From positions 1 to 45,430 of the forward strand of contig CAYFSJ010000006.1 of assembly GCA_964345765.1 (NCBI GenBank): 45,430 nucleotides of DNA, read 5' to 3'. Of the stretch, positions 24,284 to 33,771 are shown piece by piece (position 1 is the stretch's first letter; every line of letters starts with the position of its first letter). Under the pieces are notes generated by a model. It saw only the letters and a program-made list of their open reading frames with translations. It made no database searches and was not told the DNA's origin. This DNA is from DUUI01 sp964345765. GTDB lineage: Bacteria > Bacillota_I > Bacilli_A > Erysipelotrichales > Erysipelotrichaceae. The position numbers and the translations under genes are program-made.

Positions 24284-24312
24284 ATATTATCAAAATATGA
24301 GTGTTTTGACAA
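24284..24312 (-). promoter_or_regulatory. Promoter of tRNA-Arg
   Basis: TTGTCA (24307-24312) and TAATAT (24284-24289) are spaced 17 bp, with TGA before the -10. It lies between the phosphoesterase stop and the tRNA. Confidence 0.8.
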
Positions 24313-24317
24313 GCATT

Positions 24318-24791
24318 CTAACGATTTAAGTTGATTCGTTTGACACTCACATTCGAGTAATTATCATCATCAATGGTAATGATCGCATAACAAGGTGGCG
24401 TCGCATCACGATTATAACGCATTGAACCAGGATTAACCAAATGAATACCATCCTTTATTTCATCCATAAAGACATGGCTATGACCAAAACAAACCATTTG
24501 ACATTCATTCTTCTTAGCCAAACTCACTAATCGATCAATTCGTTTAAAATAGGATACTAAATGAGAATGCGTTACAAAGATCTTAAACCCGTTCACATTA
24601 ACAATTCTCGATTCTGGTAAATCAGCATAATAATCATTATTACCTGCAACACTAGCCCAACCCGACAACTCATGATTGGTCATCTCTGAATCACCACAAT
24701 GAATAAACGCGTCATAGTCACTATGAAGTTGTCTAATCGCATCTAGTTCTTTCTTTAAACCATGATTATCTGAAGTCACCACAATTTTCAT
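24318..24791 (-). CDS. YfcE/MJ0936-type metallophosphoesterase
   Basis: A cytoplasmic calcineurin-like phosphodiesterase of 157 aa. The metal-binding motifs are all present: SDNHG (7-11), HCGDSE (31-36), GNND, THSH (about 82-85) and FGHSHV. SDNHG replaces the usual SDTHG. The physiological substrate of the family is uncertain. It overlaps murI by ATGA and ends the cvpA-mutS2-uvrC-murI unit. It is often called YfcE or YsnB in Bacillota. Confidence 0.9.
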   Translation of the reverse strand: MKIVVTSDNHGLKKELDAIRQLHSDYDAFIHCGDSEMTNHELSGWASVAGNNDYYADLPESRIVNVNGFKIFVTHSHLVSYFKRIDRLVSLAKKNECQMVCFGHSHVFMDEIKDGIHLVNPGSMRYNRDATPPCYAIITIDDDNYSNVSVKRINLNR

Positions 24792-25534
24792 AGCACAATC
24801 TCCTTCACTTCTTGTTTGGTATTAAATAGAGAAAAGATTTGATTCTCGAAACGCTTAGCATCATGAGTCGTAAAGATTTGACTCTCTCCATCTTCTAAAT
24901 CAGACTCATCAAAATAATGAATGCTCGCATCAATCGAATCAATGATTTGAGCTTTCGTCAACTTTTGTAGATTGTTTTTAATCAAAGGATAATGCGTACA
25001 ACCCAAAATAAGCGTATCAACATTTGTCTTCCCCTCTAAATACTCACCTAGAATCTCATCAACATCCTTATCATCCGCCAAACCTTCAATTAGTGGCACT
25101 AATTTAGGCGTCGCCAACTCATTAATCCATGCATTCTTAGCATGTTTAGTAAGAGCGCTACTATACGCTTTTTGATTAATCGTCGTAGTAGTGGCAATCA
25201 CCAAGACACGATTCACCTCAGGACTCACCTCTTGTATGGTTAGATCAATGATATTAATCAAATTTAAACAAGGAAAGGCCTCAACTAGTTCTCTATAAAC
25301 CGAAGCAATCAAGGTATTACAACCAATTAAAACAGTCTCAATATTTAAATCAGACATTCTCGTCAAAAGCTTCTTACCAATCTCAAGTAATTCATCCTTT
25401 GTTTTATCACCAAATGGAGCATTTGCCTGGTCCACAATTAACGTAAAACTCTTCTTAGGATATTTAGCTCTTAAGCCATGATAGAGTGTATAACCACCTA
25501 AACCTGAATCGATAATTCCAATTGATTTACTCAT
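24788..25534 (-). CDS. murI: Glutamate racemase
   Basis: It interconverts L- and D-glutamate, supplying D-Glu for peptidoglycan. Motifs: IGIIDSGLGG (residues 4-13, catalytic Asp/Ser), first catalytic Cys in IGCNTLIAS, second in LGCTHYP. The first Cys context differs from the usual ACNTA, and QANAPFGDKT replaces DxxRxPYGxK, so it is a divergent member. I chose the ATG at 25534 (MSKSIGII) with AAAGGA upstream; an earlier start would extend into uvrC. It overlaps uvrC by 8 bases. Confidence 0.9.
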   Translation of the reverse strand: MSKSIGIIDSGLGGYTLYHGLRAKYPKKSFTLIVDQANAPFGDKTKDELLEIGKKLLTRMSDLNIETVLIGCNTLIASVYRELVEAFPCLNLINIIDLTIQEVSPEVNRVLVIATTTTINQKAYSSALTKHAKNAWINELATPKLVPLIEGLADDKDVDEILGEYLEGKTNVDTLILGCTHYPLIKNNLQKLTKAQIIDSIDASIHYFDESDLEDGESQIFTTHDAKRFENQIFSLFNTKQEVKEIVL

Positions 25535-27305
25535 GTTCGTTTTTTCCTTTCTCAAGTTGTTTTAGTTGATTAAAAACTTGTTGACCCGTTTTATTCCCAA
25601 TCACTTTCTGTAAATCTACTAAAGAAGCCTCTTTAATCTTCTTAAGTGACCCAAAATGATTCATTAGCTTTTTCTTACGCTTTTGACCCACACCCTCTAA
25701 CTCATCTAAAATAGAACGTGTCATCCCCTTCAACCGTAATTGTCGATGATAGTTAATCGCAAAACGATGCACCTCATCTTGCATCAAGGCCAGTAGTAAA
25801 TAGAGTTGGTCACTCTTAACTAAGTCTACTACAGAATCACTTGATAGATAAAGCGATTTGGTATTATGATACTCATCCTTAATCAACCCAATCACTACCA
25901 TATCGATATCCAAATCAGATAAAACTTGTTTCACACCCTCAACTTGGAGTGCTCCACCATCCACAATCAAACAATCACTCATCACTTCTTCTTGTTTTAA
26001 GACCCTCAAATAACGGCGATAGACCATTTCCTGCAGAGACTTAACATCATTATTGGCTTGATGTAATTTGTAGCGACGATATGCATTTTTATCAGGAACC
26101 CCATGCACAAAGACAACACAAGCTCCAACCGGAAAACTCCCTGAAATATGAGAGACATCAATCAATTCAACCCTAGATACATCTTTATTAAGTATTTTAG
26201 ACAAGCGTTTTAAACCAATCTCCTTAATATCATCCTGTGTCTTTATCTTTTCAAATTTAGTAAAAATCTGTTGTTGCGCATTACGTTGAGCCATCTCCAA
26301 TAATTGTCGTTTTTGCCCACGAACAAAAGTCTGAACCTTCGTATTAAGCGTCTCTGAGAGTAACTGTGCATCAAGATTCTTAGGCACCACCACCAAAGGT
26401 GGGATTGGGTTCTTCTTGTAGTATTCAACAATAAATGACGTCATCGCATCATCCTCATTGACTTCAATAGGTTGAAGAATCATGTTCTTCTGAAGCATTT
26501 GACCCCCTCTAAAAAATAATCCCACACCCGACAAATATCCTTTATCAACCACATAATTAAAAATATCCATCGATGTTTTATCACTGGTTTGAACATTCTG
26601 TTTACTCACAATATATTCTAGTGCCTCAATTTGTTGTTTCACCACTTGCGCTTGTTCATATTCTAAAGCATTCGCATGAGCCATCATTTTATCCATTAAC
26701 ATATTTTTAACTTCAGTAATTTGACCAGACAAAATATCTCGAATACTCTTACGAATTGATTCCACTTCCTCAGAATCCATCTCTAATTCACAAGGAGCTA
26801 AGCATTGTCCCATATGATAATAAAGACATTTTCTCTTTTTCAAAGGAAAACATTTTCGAGTTGGAAAGATTTCATTAAGTAGCTTCACCGCCTGATAAGC
26901 AGCACTCGCATCAGGATAAGGTCCATAGTAGTATGAATCCTTACTCTGTTTTTTTTCCCTAACAACTCTTAAATAAGGCAAAGACTGTTTATTCATCCGA
27001 ATATATGGATACGATTTATCATCCATCAACATAATGTTGTATTTAGGACGATGTTGTTTAATCAAATTATTCTCTAAAATCAGTGCTTCTCGCTCACTAT
27101 GAGTCACGATAATATCAAAATCAGCAATCTGAGAAATCAGTTTTGCTGTTTTCGTATCATGAGCCCCCGTAAAATAAGAACTCACCCGACTCTTAAGTCG
27201 TTTAGCCTTACCCACATAAATTACTTTGTTATCCTTATTCTTCATTAAATAACAACCTGGTTCTTGAGGTAAAGTCTGAATTTTAATCAATAATTTTTCA
27301 CGCAT
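25527..27305 (-). CDS. uvrC: UvrABC excinuclease subunit C
   Basis: It makes both incisions in nucleotide excision repair. It has 592 aa, full length. The N-terminal GIY-YIG nuclease is at 13-90 (LPQEPGCYLMKNKDNKVIYVGKAKRLKSRVSSYF). The Cys-rich segment CFPLKKRKCLYYHMGQCLAPC follows, then a UVR motif (about 200-235). The RNase H-like 3' nuclease domain contains VELIDVSHISG and CLIVDGGALQVEG, and a C-terminal helix-hairpin-helix ends the protein. Coupled to mutS2 by TAATG. The window holds no uvrA/uvrB. Confidence 0.97.
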   Translation of the reverse strand: MREKLLIKIQTLPQEPGCYLMKNKDNKVIYVGKAKRLKSRVSSYFTGAHDTKTAKLISQIADFDIIVTHSEREALILENNLIKQHRPKYNIMLMDDKSYPYIRMNKQSLPYLRVVREKKQSKDSYYYGPYPDASAAYQAVKLLNEIFPTRKCFPLKKRKCLYYHMGQCLAPCELEMDSEEVESIRKSIRDILSGQITEVKNMLMDKMMAHANALEYEQAQVVKQQIEALEYIVSKQNVQTSDKTSMDIFNYVVDKGYLSGVGLFFRGGQMLQKNMILQPIEVNEDDAMTSFIVEYYKKNPIPPLVVVPKNLDAQLLSETLNTKVQTFVRGQKRQLLEMAQRNAQQQIFTKFEKIKTQDDIKEIGLKRLSKILNKDVSRVELIDVSHISGSFPVGACVVFVHGVPDKNAYRRYKLHQANNDVKSLQEMVYRRYLRVLKQEEVMSDCLIVDGGALQVEGVKQVLSDLDIDMVVIGLIKDEYHNTKSLYLSSDSVVDLVKSDQLYLLLALMQDEVHRFAINYHRQLRLKGMTRSILDELEGVGQKRKKKLMNHFGSLKKIKEASLVDLQKVIGNKTGQQVFNQLKQLEKGKNEHE

Positions 27306-29602
27306 TACTTAAACGAAACGACAGTCGCTCCATGACCTCCCTCATTTTCACCACCTAAACGGAAAGACTTAACTTGTTTATGTTTCTTAAGTGCTTGATG
27401 AACCGCCTCTCTTAAGGCTCCCGTACCATGCCCGTGAATCACACGACCCACCTGAATATTATTCACAATACATTGATCAATATATTGTTGTAATTCAATC
27501 AGTGCCTCCTCAACTCTCATCCCAATTAAGTTGCACTCAATTTGAACCGGTCGAACACTTGAGACACTCACACTCGATTTACTAGACGATTTTTTCTTAG
27601 ACTTTTTAACTGGATGATAGCGAAGTTGATTCATCTTAGCCCGAACACTCATCCCATTGACATCAACCAAGACTTCTTTCTTTTCAATCTTCTGTATTGT
27701 CCCAATTTGCTGGGTCGACAAGAGTCGCACTGAATCACCAACTTCAAGCTCTTTCTCAAAAGCTGGCTCTTCTTCAATAGGCGCCACACTCATCTCTTGT
27801 AATTCTTTCAGTGCATCAATATTGGTATGCATCTGTTGTTGTTGACGCATATCAGCCAAAATTCCCTTAGCCTTCGCAATATTTTTACGCATTTGTTGTT
27901 CTTGTTTATTTTCAAACGTTTTAAGAATCGATTTCTTTTCTTTCTCAAGTGTTTCTAATTTTTGACGAAGTTCATTCTCAGATTCCTTGAGTTGCATCTG
28001 TTGACGATGAAGCTCATCATTGAGCTGTCTATTTTGAGCAATTTCCTTCTCAAGATTTTCAATCAATAATTCCTGTTTAGAAACAGACTCGTTTTTGATT
28101 TGATTCGCTCGATCAATCACTTCTTCCTTCACTTCTAATTTACGAGCAATATCCAAAGCATACGATTGACCCGCAAGCCCCTCAATATAACGATAAGTTG
28201 GTTGTAAATCATCCAAATCAAACTCAACCGAAGAACTTAAAATCTCTGGATGGTTCTTAGCAAACACTTTAAGACGATTAAAATGGGTTGTCACCACTGC
28301 CATACAACCTAATTCATGACAATATTCTAAAATAGCCTGTGCCAAAGATTCCCCCTCAATTGGGTCAGTCCCACTACCAAGCTCATCCAACAGCACTAAC
28401 GAATGAGATGTTGCTTGATCTAAAACTCTCTTTAAATTTGATAAATGACCAGAAAAAGTTGACAACGATTGTTGTAAGGATTGAGCATCCCCAATATCAA
28501 CAAATAGCTCATCAATTAAAGGCACAATCGCCTCTTGAGCTAAGATCGGTGCCCCACACAGAGTTAAATAAACACAAACACCAATGGTTTTTAAACCAAC
28601 CGTCTTACCTCCAGTATTGGGGCCAGTAATCAAAATCATTCGATGTGGAGCTAAACAGCGATAATCATTTTCAACCACTGTTTTTTGATCTAACAGTGGA
28701 TGTCTAGCCTTCGTGAGCACTAAATCACCCTCAGATAACTCTGCCACACTACCCTCTAAATCTTTAGCCCAACTAGCCATAGAAAATAAAACATCTAAAT
28801 AACCAATGCTTTCAATGGAGGCCAATAGTCTATCCGCCATCAGTTCAACTTGACGACTTAAGTTCTCACAAATTCGAATGATTTCCTGTTTCTCTTCAAT
28901 TAAGAGATTTTGATGTTCATTATTTAAGTCAATCAAAAACTGAGGTTCAATATAGGTCGTTTGTCCTGAAGCAGACTGATCATGGATCAATCCACTAAAT
29001 TTATTTTTATTCGCCGTCAACACAGGAATCACACGTCGATCAGCCCTTATAGTTGAATACTGTTCGGAGAGCGCATCCGCATTCTTACCAATAAAATCAT
29101 TGATGGCTTTATCAATTCGATTATTAATCGTCGATAATTGTCTTCTTATTCGAAATAGTTCACTCGAGGCTTGGTCATACACTTCCCCATCGATTGAAAA
29201 ACAACGATCAATTTCTTTATTGAGATTCTTCTCAATAAAGAGCGATTCAAATAAATCTCCTAATTCATCCATCTCAACTAATCGATTTTTATAGTATTCC
29301 ACCAATGAATTTTGACCATGTAAAAAACGGCTCGTCGCAATCAATTCTTCAATTGACAACGTGCCACCCTTTTTCACTAGTTTGAGCGACTCACTTAAAT
29401 CAGTGATGCCATAAAAAGAAGGAGCACTCTGTTTAATCGTCGCATTCAGTGCTTCTTGTTGTCTTCTCAATTGGCGCTTTAAAAGGAGTTGGGACGAAAT
29501 AATATCTAAGTTTCTTAGATGTTGTTGTCCCATACTCGTTTTACTATAGTTTAGAAACTGACTGATAATTTGATCAATTTCTAATTTTCTTTTATTATTC
29601 AT
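27305..29602 (-). CDS. mutS2: MutS2: Smr-domain ATPase / ribosome-collision and recombination factor
   Basis: A 765-aa protein. It has a MutS-like core without the mismatch-binding domain; Walker A is ITGPNTGGKTVGLKTIG near residue 330 and Walker B is LVLLDELGSGTDP. A long coiled coil (about 510-620), a KOW-like segment (VGDSVRLLSTQQIGTIQKIE), and a C-terminal Smr nuclease domain (IECNLIGMRVEEALIEL...GRVIHGHGTGALREAV) follow. In Bacillota MutS2 suppresses recombination and splits collided ribosomes. Overlaps cvpA by ATGA. Confidence 0.97.
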   Translation of the reverse strand: MNNKRKLEIDQIISQFLNYSKTSMGQQHLRNLDIISSQLLLKRQLRRQQEALNATIKQSAPSFYGITDLSESLKLVKKGGTLSIEELIATSRFLHGQNSLVEYYKNRLVEMDELGDLFESLFIEKNLNKEIDRCFSIDGEVYDQASSELFRIRRQLSTINNRIDKAINDFIGKNADALSEQYSTIRADRRVIPVLTANKNKFSGLIHDQSASGQTTYIEPQFLIDLNNEHQNLLIEEKQEIIRICENLSRQVELMADRLLASIESIGYLDVLFSMASWAKDLEGSVAELSEGDLVLTKARHPLLDQKTVVENDYRCLAPHRMILITGPNTGGKTVGLKTIGVCVYLTLCGAPILAQEAIVPLIDELFVDIGDAQSLQQSLSTFSGHLSNLKRVLDQATSHSLVLLDELGSGTDPIEGESLAQAILEYCHELGCMAVVTTHFNRLKVFAKNHPEILSSSVEFDLDDLQPTYRYIEGLAGQSYALDIARKLEVKEEVIDRANQIKNESVSKQELLIENLEKEIAQNRQLNDELHRQQMQLKESENELRQKLETLEKEKKSILKTFENKQEQQMRKNIAKAKGILADMRQQQQMHTNIDALKELQEMSVAPIEEEPAFEKELEVGDSVRLLSTQQIGTIQKIEKKEVLVDVNGMSVRAKMNQLRYHPVKKSKKKSSSKSSVSVSSVRPVQIECNLIGMRVEEALIELQQYIDQCIVNNIQVGRVIHGHGTGALREAVHQALKKHKQVKSFRLGGENEGGHGATVVSFK

Positions 29603-30264
29603 TCTATTCCTTCTAAATATTCAACAATTTGGTCTTCAGTTAATCCATACTCACTTAAAATTGACTGTAAGCGACTTACTTCCTCTTGATTTAGATTTTC
29701 TTGATTCGACGCTTTTTGAGTGACCAGCGACTCATTGACCAGCTCAGCAAAGCTATCAATCATTGAAGAGCTATCCTGAATCACTGACATATATGAATTA
29801 TCAATTAATGGCTGTGCATTTCTAAAGATTGGTGTCACCAAAATAATAAGTAAAAGATATAATTTAAAATACGCTAAAATGAAGCCCAAGACTAAACCAG
29901 CGATACTATTAACTGAACTGATAATAGGGATTTTTTCAACAAACCCAAATAACCATTCAATAATCATGGTTATTAAATAAGTGGCAATAAACAAAATAAC
30001 AAACCAGATTAAGCGAGACCCTTGATGTTCAAGCGCATCGGTAATTACTTTTGCCACTGAAATGGAACGATAATTGAGAAGAGGAAAAACACGAGCCATC
30101 GCTCCAGAGAATAAACTAGCAACAATTAAAGCTATAATCATTCGTAACAGATTAAGAATACCCTTTAAAAGTCCTTTTTGATAACCAACAACAAGTGACC
30201 ATACCACAATCAATGCGATGATTAGATTTAGATATAAGCCCCATGATTCTTTGAGTTCGATCAT
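29599..30264 (-). CDS. CvpA-family membrane protein
   Basis: A 221-aa protein with four hydrophobic segments (about 10-28, 35-55, 80-105, 118-145) and a cytoplasmic tail. The opening LNLIIALIVVWSLVVGYQKGLLKGILNLLRMIIALIVAS is typical of CvpA/colicin V production proteins. In Bacillota cvpA (yshB) usually precedes mutS2, as here. Its biochemical role is unclear. It leads the cvpA-mutS2-uvrC-murI-phosphoesterase unit. Confidence 0.88.
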   Translation of the reverse strand: MIELKESWGLYLNLIIALIVVWSLVVGYQKGLLKGILNLLRMIIALIVASLFSGAMARVFPLLNYRSISVAKVITDALEHQGSRLIWFVILFIATYLITMIIEWLFGFVEKIPIISSVNSIAGLVLGFILAYFKLYLLLIILVTPIFRNAQPLIDNSYMSVIQDSSSMIDSFAELVNESLVTQKASNQENLNQEEVSRLQSILSEYGLTEDQIVEYLEGIE

Positions 30265-30290
30265 AACTGTTCCACCTTTTCAATGAATTA

Positions 30291-30319
30291 ATCATACCCT
30301 TTTTATGAGCTTTTTTCAA
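30291..30319 (-). promoter_or_regulatory. Promoter of the cvpA-mutS2-uvrC-murI operon
   Basis: TTGAAA (30314-30319) and TATGAT (30291-30296), exactly 17 bp apart on the minus strand, with AAGGTGG before the cvpA start. Confidence 0.78.
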
Positions 30320-30323
30320 TCTG

Positions 30324-30332
30324 TGCTAAACT
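30324..30332 (+). promoter_or_regulatory. Extended -10 of rnhC, implying a leaderless mRNA
   Basis: TGCTAAACT is an extended -10 ending 6 bases before the rnhC ATG. Transcription would begin at or next to the A of the start codon, and no Shine-Dalgarno is present. Confidence 0.5.
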
Positions 30333-30338
30333 GTCATT

Positions 30339-31178
30339 ATGAAAACAAAAACAATAACATTAACCCCTCAACAAATTAAATCACTACAGCATCAAATGAG
30401 CGCTTATCCAACTAGGGTTTTAGACTACACACACTTTCAAGCAAAACTCGATCAAGGCACCATTACCGCCTATACATCAGGAAAAGTGGTCTTTAGTGGT
30501 GATGACGGGCTTTTATACGCTCAACAATTTGAAACATCTCAAAACGAACAAGCAGGATCAGATGAAGTGGGAACCGGCGATTACTTTGGACCAGTTGTCG
30601 TTTGTGCCTGTTATGTTAGTGAGAATCAAGTAGAGTGGTTAAAACAGTTCAATATCTTAGACTCCAAACAAATCACAGACCATGATATTTATGAACTAGC
30701 ACCACATTTAATGAAAGAACTCACCTTCTCTGTTTTAATCTTAGACAATGCGAAGTACAATGAAATTCATCAAACGACCAATTTAAATGCCATAAAGGCT
30801 CGTCTACATCAAAAAGCCTATGACCATTTAAAGAATAAATTAAATGGCTATTTACCTTCTTTATGTGTCGTTGACCAGTTTAGTCCCAAAGAAAAATATT
30901 ATGCCTATTTATTAGATGATTATGGAATTACTCATCTTCACTTTGAAACAAAAGCCGAAAATAAATACATCTCTGTGGCCTGTGCCTCTATCATCGCCCG
31001 CTATACCTTTTTAAAAGCCTTAGAACAACTTTCAAACAAATATGAACTCACAATCCCTAAAGGCGCTTCAAATAAGGTCGATCAATTTGGGAAAACGTTT
31101 ATAAAGAAATATGGTAAAGAAGCATTAAAAAATGTAGCCAAGCTACATTTTAGTAATACATCAAGAATTATTGAATGA
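30339..31178 (+). CDS. rnhC: Ribonuclease HIII
   Basis: It cleaves RNA in RNA-DNA hybrids. It has 279 aa, with an N-terminal TBP-like substrate-binding domain (1-~65) and a catalytic RNase H fold. The DEDD residues are in GSDEVGTGDYFGPVVV (D75, E76), ILDSKQITD (D108) and the later VVDQFSPK segment. GSDEVGTGDYFGP is diagnostic for type HIII over HII. Ends in TGA. It is divergent from cvpA-mutS2, the usual Bacillota neighbour, and its 3' end overlaps the facing dCMP deaminase gene by 11 bases. Confidence 0.97.
   Translation: MKTKTITLTPQQIKSLQHQMSAYPTRVLDYTHFQAKLDQGTITAYTSGKVVFSGDDGLLYAQQFETSQNEQAGSDEVGTGDYFGPVVVCACYVSENQVEWLKQFNILDSKQITDHDIYELAPHLMKELTFSVLILDNAKYNEIHQTTNLNAIKARLHQKAYDHLKNKLNGYLPSLCVVDQFSPKEKYYAYLLDDYGITHLHFETKAENKYISVACASIIARYTFLKALEQLSNKYELTIPKGASNKVDQFGKTFIKKYGKEALKNVAKLHFSNTSRIIE
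31127..31151 (-). terminator. Terminator of the dCMP deaminase operon, inside rnhC
   Basis: AAAATGTAGC/GCTACATTTT, a 10-bp perfect stem with a 3-base loop, is followed by T6 on the minus strand. It sits within the last codons of rnhC on the other strand; on the plus strand only T4 follows. Confidence 0.8.
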
Positions 31179-31635
31179 TCTCTACATCAACACGAACTTT
31201 TTCAGTGAGTTGTCTACATTGTACACCAGCTGCTTCCAACATTTTGCGAGAAGCAGTTGTTTCTTTTGTGTCATGGTATTTATCATCCTCATACACAATT
31301 TCACTGATGCCTGATTGAATAATGGCCTTTGCACATTCATTACATGGGAACAGTGACACATAAATGCTACAACCATCTAAACGGACTGTTGAGTTTAAAA
31401 TCGCATTCAACTCAGCATGAACCACGTAAGGGTATTTCGTCTCTAAAAATTCCCCTTCTCTTTCCCATGGAAAGACATCATCTTCACAGCCTTTAGGTAA
31501 GCCATTATATCCAATTCCAACAATTCGTTTATTGGCATTAACAATACAGGCACCCACCTGAGTACTTGGATCTTTGGAGCGAAAGCTCGATAAATGGGCA
31601 ATCCCCATAAAATATTGGTCCCAACTAATAATCAT
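31168..31635 (-). CDS. Deoxycytidylate (dCMP) deaminase family protein
   Basis: A zinc cytidine-deaminase fold enzyme that makes dUMP from dCMP for dTTP synthesis; in Bacillota it is often called ComEB. The catalytic motif is HAELNAIL and the second zinc motif is PCNECAKAIIQSGI. The N-terminal segment has CIVNANKRIVGIGYNGLPKGC. 155 aa. Overlaps the rhomboid gene (TGATG) and is the last gene of a long operon. Confidence 0.92.
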   Translation of the reverse strand: MIISWDQYFMGIAHLSSFRSKDPSTQVGACIVNANKRIVGIGYNGLPKGCEDDVFPWEREGEFLETKYPYVVHAELNAILNSTVRLDGCSIYVSLFPCNECAKAIIQSGISEIVYEDDKYHDTKETTASRKMLEAAGVQCRQLTEKVRVDVEIIQ

Positions 31636-32873
31636 CAGAAATCTCCCTCATAGTAATAATCTATCATTTTCTCTTCTAGATAATCTGCATAAAAATCAAG
31701 TTTAAGTTTTCTCGCCACATTAATGACATCAAAATCAGAGCTCGCATAAATTTCATTTGGGTAATTTCGATTGATACCCAAATAACCTAACATGACTACC
31801 AACATCAATGACGCAATAATCGTATTTTTACGCAGAGATTGCCACTGCGGTTTCTTAACAAAGGCCATCCCAACTAATACACCTGATACAAATCCTCCCA
31901 AATGTCCTAGCCAAGACACATTCGGTAAGAAATTAATAATTAAGTTAATCCCAAAGATATAGGTTAACTGGGTTTTAAAGACAGGTGATTTAATTAAGTT
32001 AGTCTCAAATAAATAAACAACTAATAAACCTAATAAGCCATAAATCCCTGTTGATAACCCAACTGAGATAGCTGCTTGGGTTTCAGCCACATATACCACT
32101 AAGTTACCACCAATGACACTCACTAGTAACGCAATCAGAAACTTTTTAGTTCCATAGACTTTCTCTAATAATAATGAAATATTATAGAGCGAGAGCATAT
32201 TAACAAATAAATGGGTGAAATTAGCATGAATAAAGCCTGCTGTAATGAAACGATGAATTTCATTAGCACCTTGAATCATTGGGACATAAATTCCACCTAA
32301 TAAAATCATATAGGTTGTCTCATATCGAGCGAGAGATGTGATAAAGATTCCTAAAAGATGAACCAAGACACAAATAGCAATAATACTTAGAGCACCCTTT
32401 GAATTCTTTAAACCTGTTTGTCTAACTCTCTCTTGGCGATGTCTCATGGTTGTTTTATTTAAATTATTAACCGCAACTTTAAGCTCCAGCACTTCATCTT
32501 TTACTTGCCAATCTAACTGTTTAATTTTTGGGAAAGTATTTAAAACTTGTTCACTAAACTGATTATTCTCATCTAAGTGAACTAAGTGATGAGTTTCTTT
32601 TTCAAACGGTTCATCCACAAAGCTAAAGGTTAAGAGTTTAATATCTCGTTTTTGACGATTGAGTGAATTGACCACCTCAACCATTTTCTCCGATTTATCC
32701 TCTTCATAAGCAATACTACTTAAACGAATATGAATGGTTGGATACTTTGGATGTTTCGGAAAACCAAGTACCACGTCACCTGTAGCGTTATCAATTTTCA
32801 TTAATTCATATTTATAAAATCGCATTAAGATTGAGGCTAAACGCAGTGCCACTATTTGATTTTGTTTACTCAT
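31635..32873 (-). CDS. Rhomboid intramembrane serine protease (GluP-like)
   Basis: A polytopic membrane protease of about 412 aa. A soluble N-terminal domain (1-~165) is followed by seven hydrophobic segments and a C-terminal cytoplasmic tail. Catalytic Ser sits in GLSTGIYGLLG and catalytic His in WLGHLGGFVSG. The helix-2 motif HANFTHLFVNMLSLY carries the oxyanion Asn/His. The start at 32873 is preferred because GAGGA lies 8 bases upstream; an ATG 6 bases earlier is too close to it. Substrates unknown. Coupled to dCMP deaminase and overlapping rluD by 8 bases. Confidence 0.93.
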   Translation of the reverse strand: MSKQNQIVALRLASILMRFYKYELMKIDNATGDVVLGFPKHPKYPTIHIRLSSIAYEEDKSEKMVEVVNSLNRQKRDIKLLTFSFVDEPFEKETHHLVHLDENNQFSEQVLNTFPKIKQLDWQVKDEVLELKVAVNNLNKTTMRHRQERVRQTGLKNSKGALSIIAICVLVHLLGIFITSLARYETTYMILLGGIYVPMIQGANEIHRFITAGFIHANFTHLFVNMLSLYNISLLLEKVYGTKKFLIALLVSVIGGNLVVYVAETQAAISVGLSTGIYGLLGLLVVYLFETNLIKSPVFKTQLTYIFGINLIINFLPNVSWLGHLGGFVSGVLVGMAFVKKPQWQSLRKNTIIASLMLVVMLGYLGINRNYPNEIYASSDFDVINVARKLKLDFYADYLEEKMIDYYYEGDF

Positions 32874-33771
32874 GGCCATTCCTCAATTCTTGAAGTTTAT
32901 CACTAAATCGTCTTGGTAAAGGAGCTTCAATTTGAAGGAGTTGTTTTGATTTTGGATGAATAAATTCAATCTTTTTAGCATGAAGATATTGACCCAAAGC
33001 CTCACTCTCTTTCTTATAGCCATAAACAGGATCTCCTAATACAGGGTATTTCATATATTGGCAATGAACTCTGATTTGATGAGTTCGACCTGTCTCTAAC
33101 TTACATTCTAATAGCGAATGTTTATTGAAGGTTTCAAGTTTTCTAAAATGAGTGACTGCTTCTTTGGCATTCTCATGGGTCACTGTCATTTGTTGTCGAC
33201 TCTTTTTATCTCTACCAATTGGAGCATCCACTTTCGCAGAACTATGTGGAAATACGCCAGATACAATTGCCCAGTAGGTTCGATTCATTGTTTTATCTTT
33301 GAGTTGATCAGCTAAAAAAGCATGAGCTATTTCATTTTTTGCTACTACCATAGCACCCGATGTATCTTTATCTAAACGATGAACAATTCCTGGTCTAAAC
33401 TGTTCACCATGATCTGACAATTGAGTATAGGCCAAAAGACCATGAACTAAGGTTGGTTCCTTGGAAGTTGGACTAGGGTGAACAATCAATCCTTGTGGTT
33501 TATTAACGACCAATAAATCCTCATCTTCATAAAGGATTTCTAAGTCCATTTCAATCGGTTCTAAATCAATTGGCGTTGGCGTTAACGATTTAATCACAAT
33601 AATATCCTCTTCTTCAATTAAGTAAGAGGGTTTCATCACTTCATTATTAACCAAGATATCCCCTTGTTTAATCATTTGACTCACTTTAGATCGTGAATAC
33701 TTACTGATACTGGCACAAAATTGGTCTAAGCGTTGATTCGCCTGTTCATTACTGACTTCAATTTCTCTCAC
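32866..33771 (-). CDS. RluD-family 23S rRNA pseudouridine synthase
   Basis: A 301-aa enzyme with an N-terminal S4 RNA-binding domain (NQRLDQFCASISKYSRSKVSQMIKQGDILVNN, about 12-45) and a RluA/RluD catalytic core. The catalytic Asp is in HRLDKDTSGAMVVAKN and the core contains VVNKPQGLIVHPSP. Together with lspA this is the standard Bacillota lspA-rluD (ylyB) pair. Overlaps lspA by 14 bases. The exact rRNA position is not readable. Confidence 0.94.
   Translation of the reverse strand: MREIEVSNEQANQRLDQFCASISKYSRSKVSQMIKQGDILVNNEVMKPSYLIEEEDIIVIKSLTPTPIDLEPIEMDLEILYEDEDLLVVNKPQGLIVHPSPTSKEPTLVHGLLAYTQLSDHGEQFRPGIVHRLDKDTSGAMVVAKNEIAHAFLADQLKDKTMNRTYWAIVSGVFPHSSAKVDAPIGRDKKSRQQMTVTHENAKEAVTHFRKLETFNKHSLLECKLETGRTHQIRVHCQYMKYPVLGDPVYGYKKESEALGQYLHAKKIEFIHPKSKQLLQIEAPLPRRFSDKLQELRNGHE

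Noticed and set aside
27391..28629. Several plus-strand open frames of 60-100 codons within mutS2
   Set aside because: They are antisense shadows of a strongly conserved gene, have no ribosome sites and no sensible protein composition.
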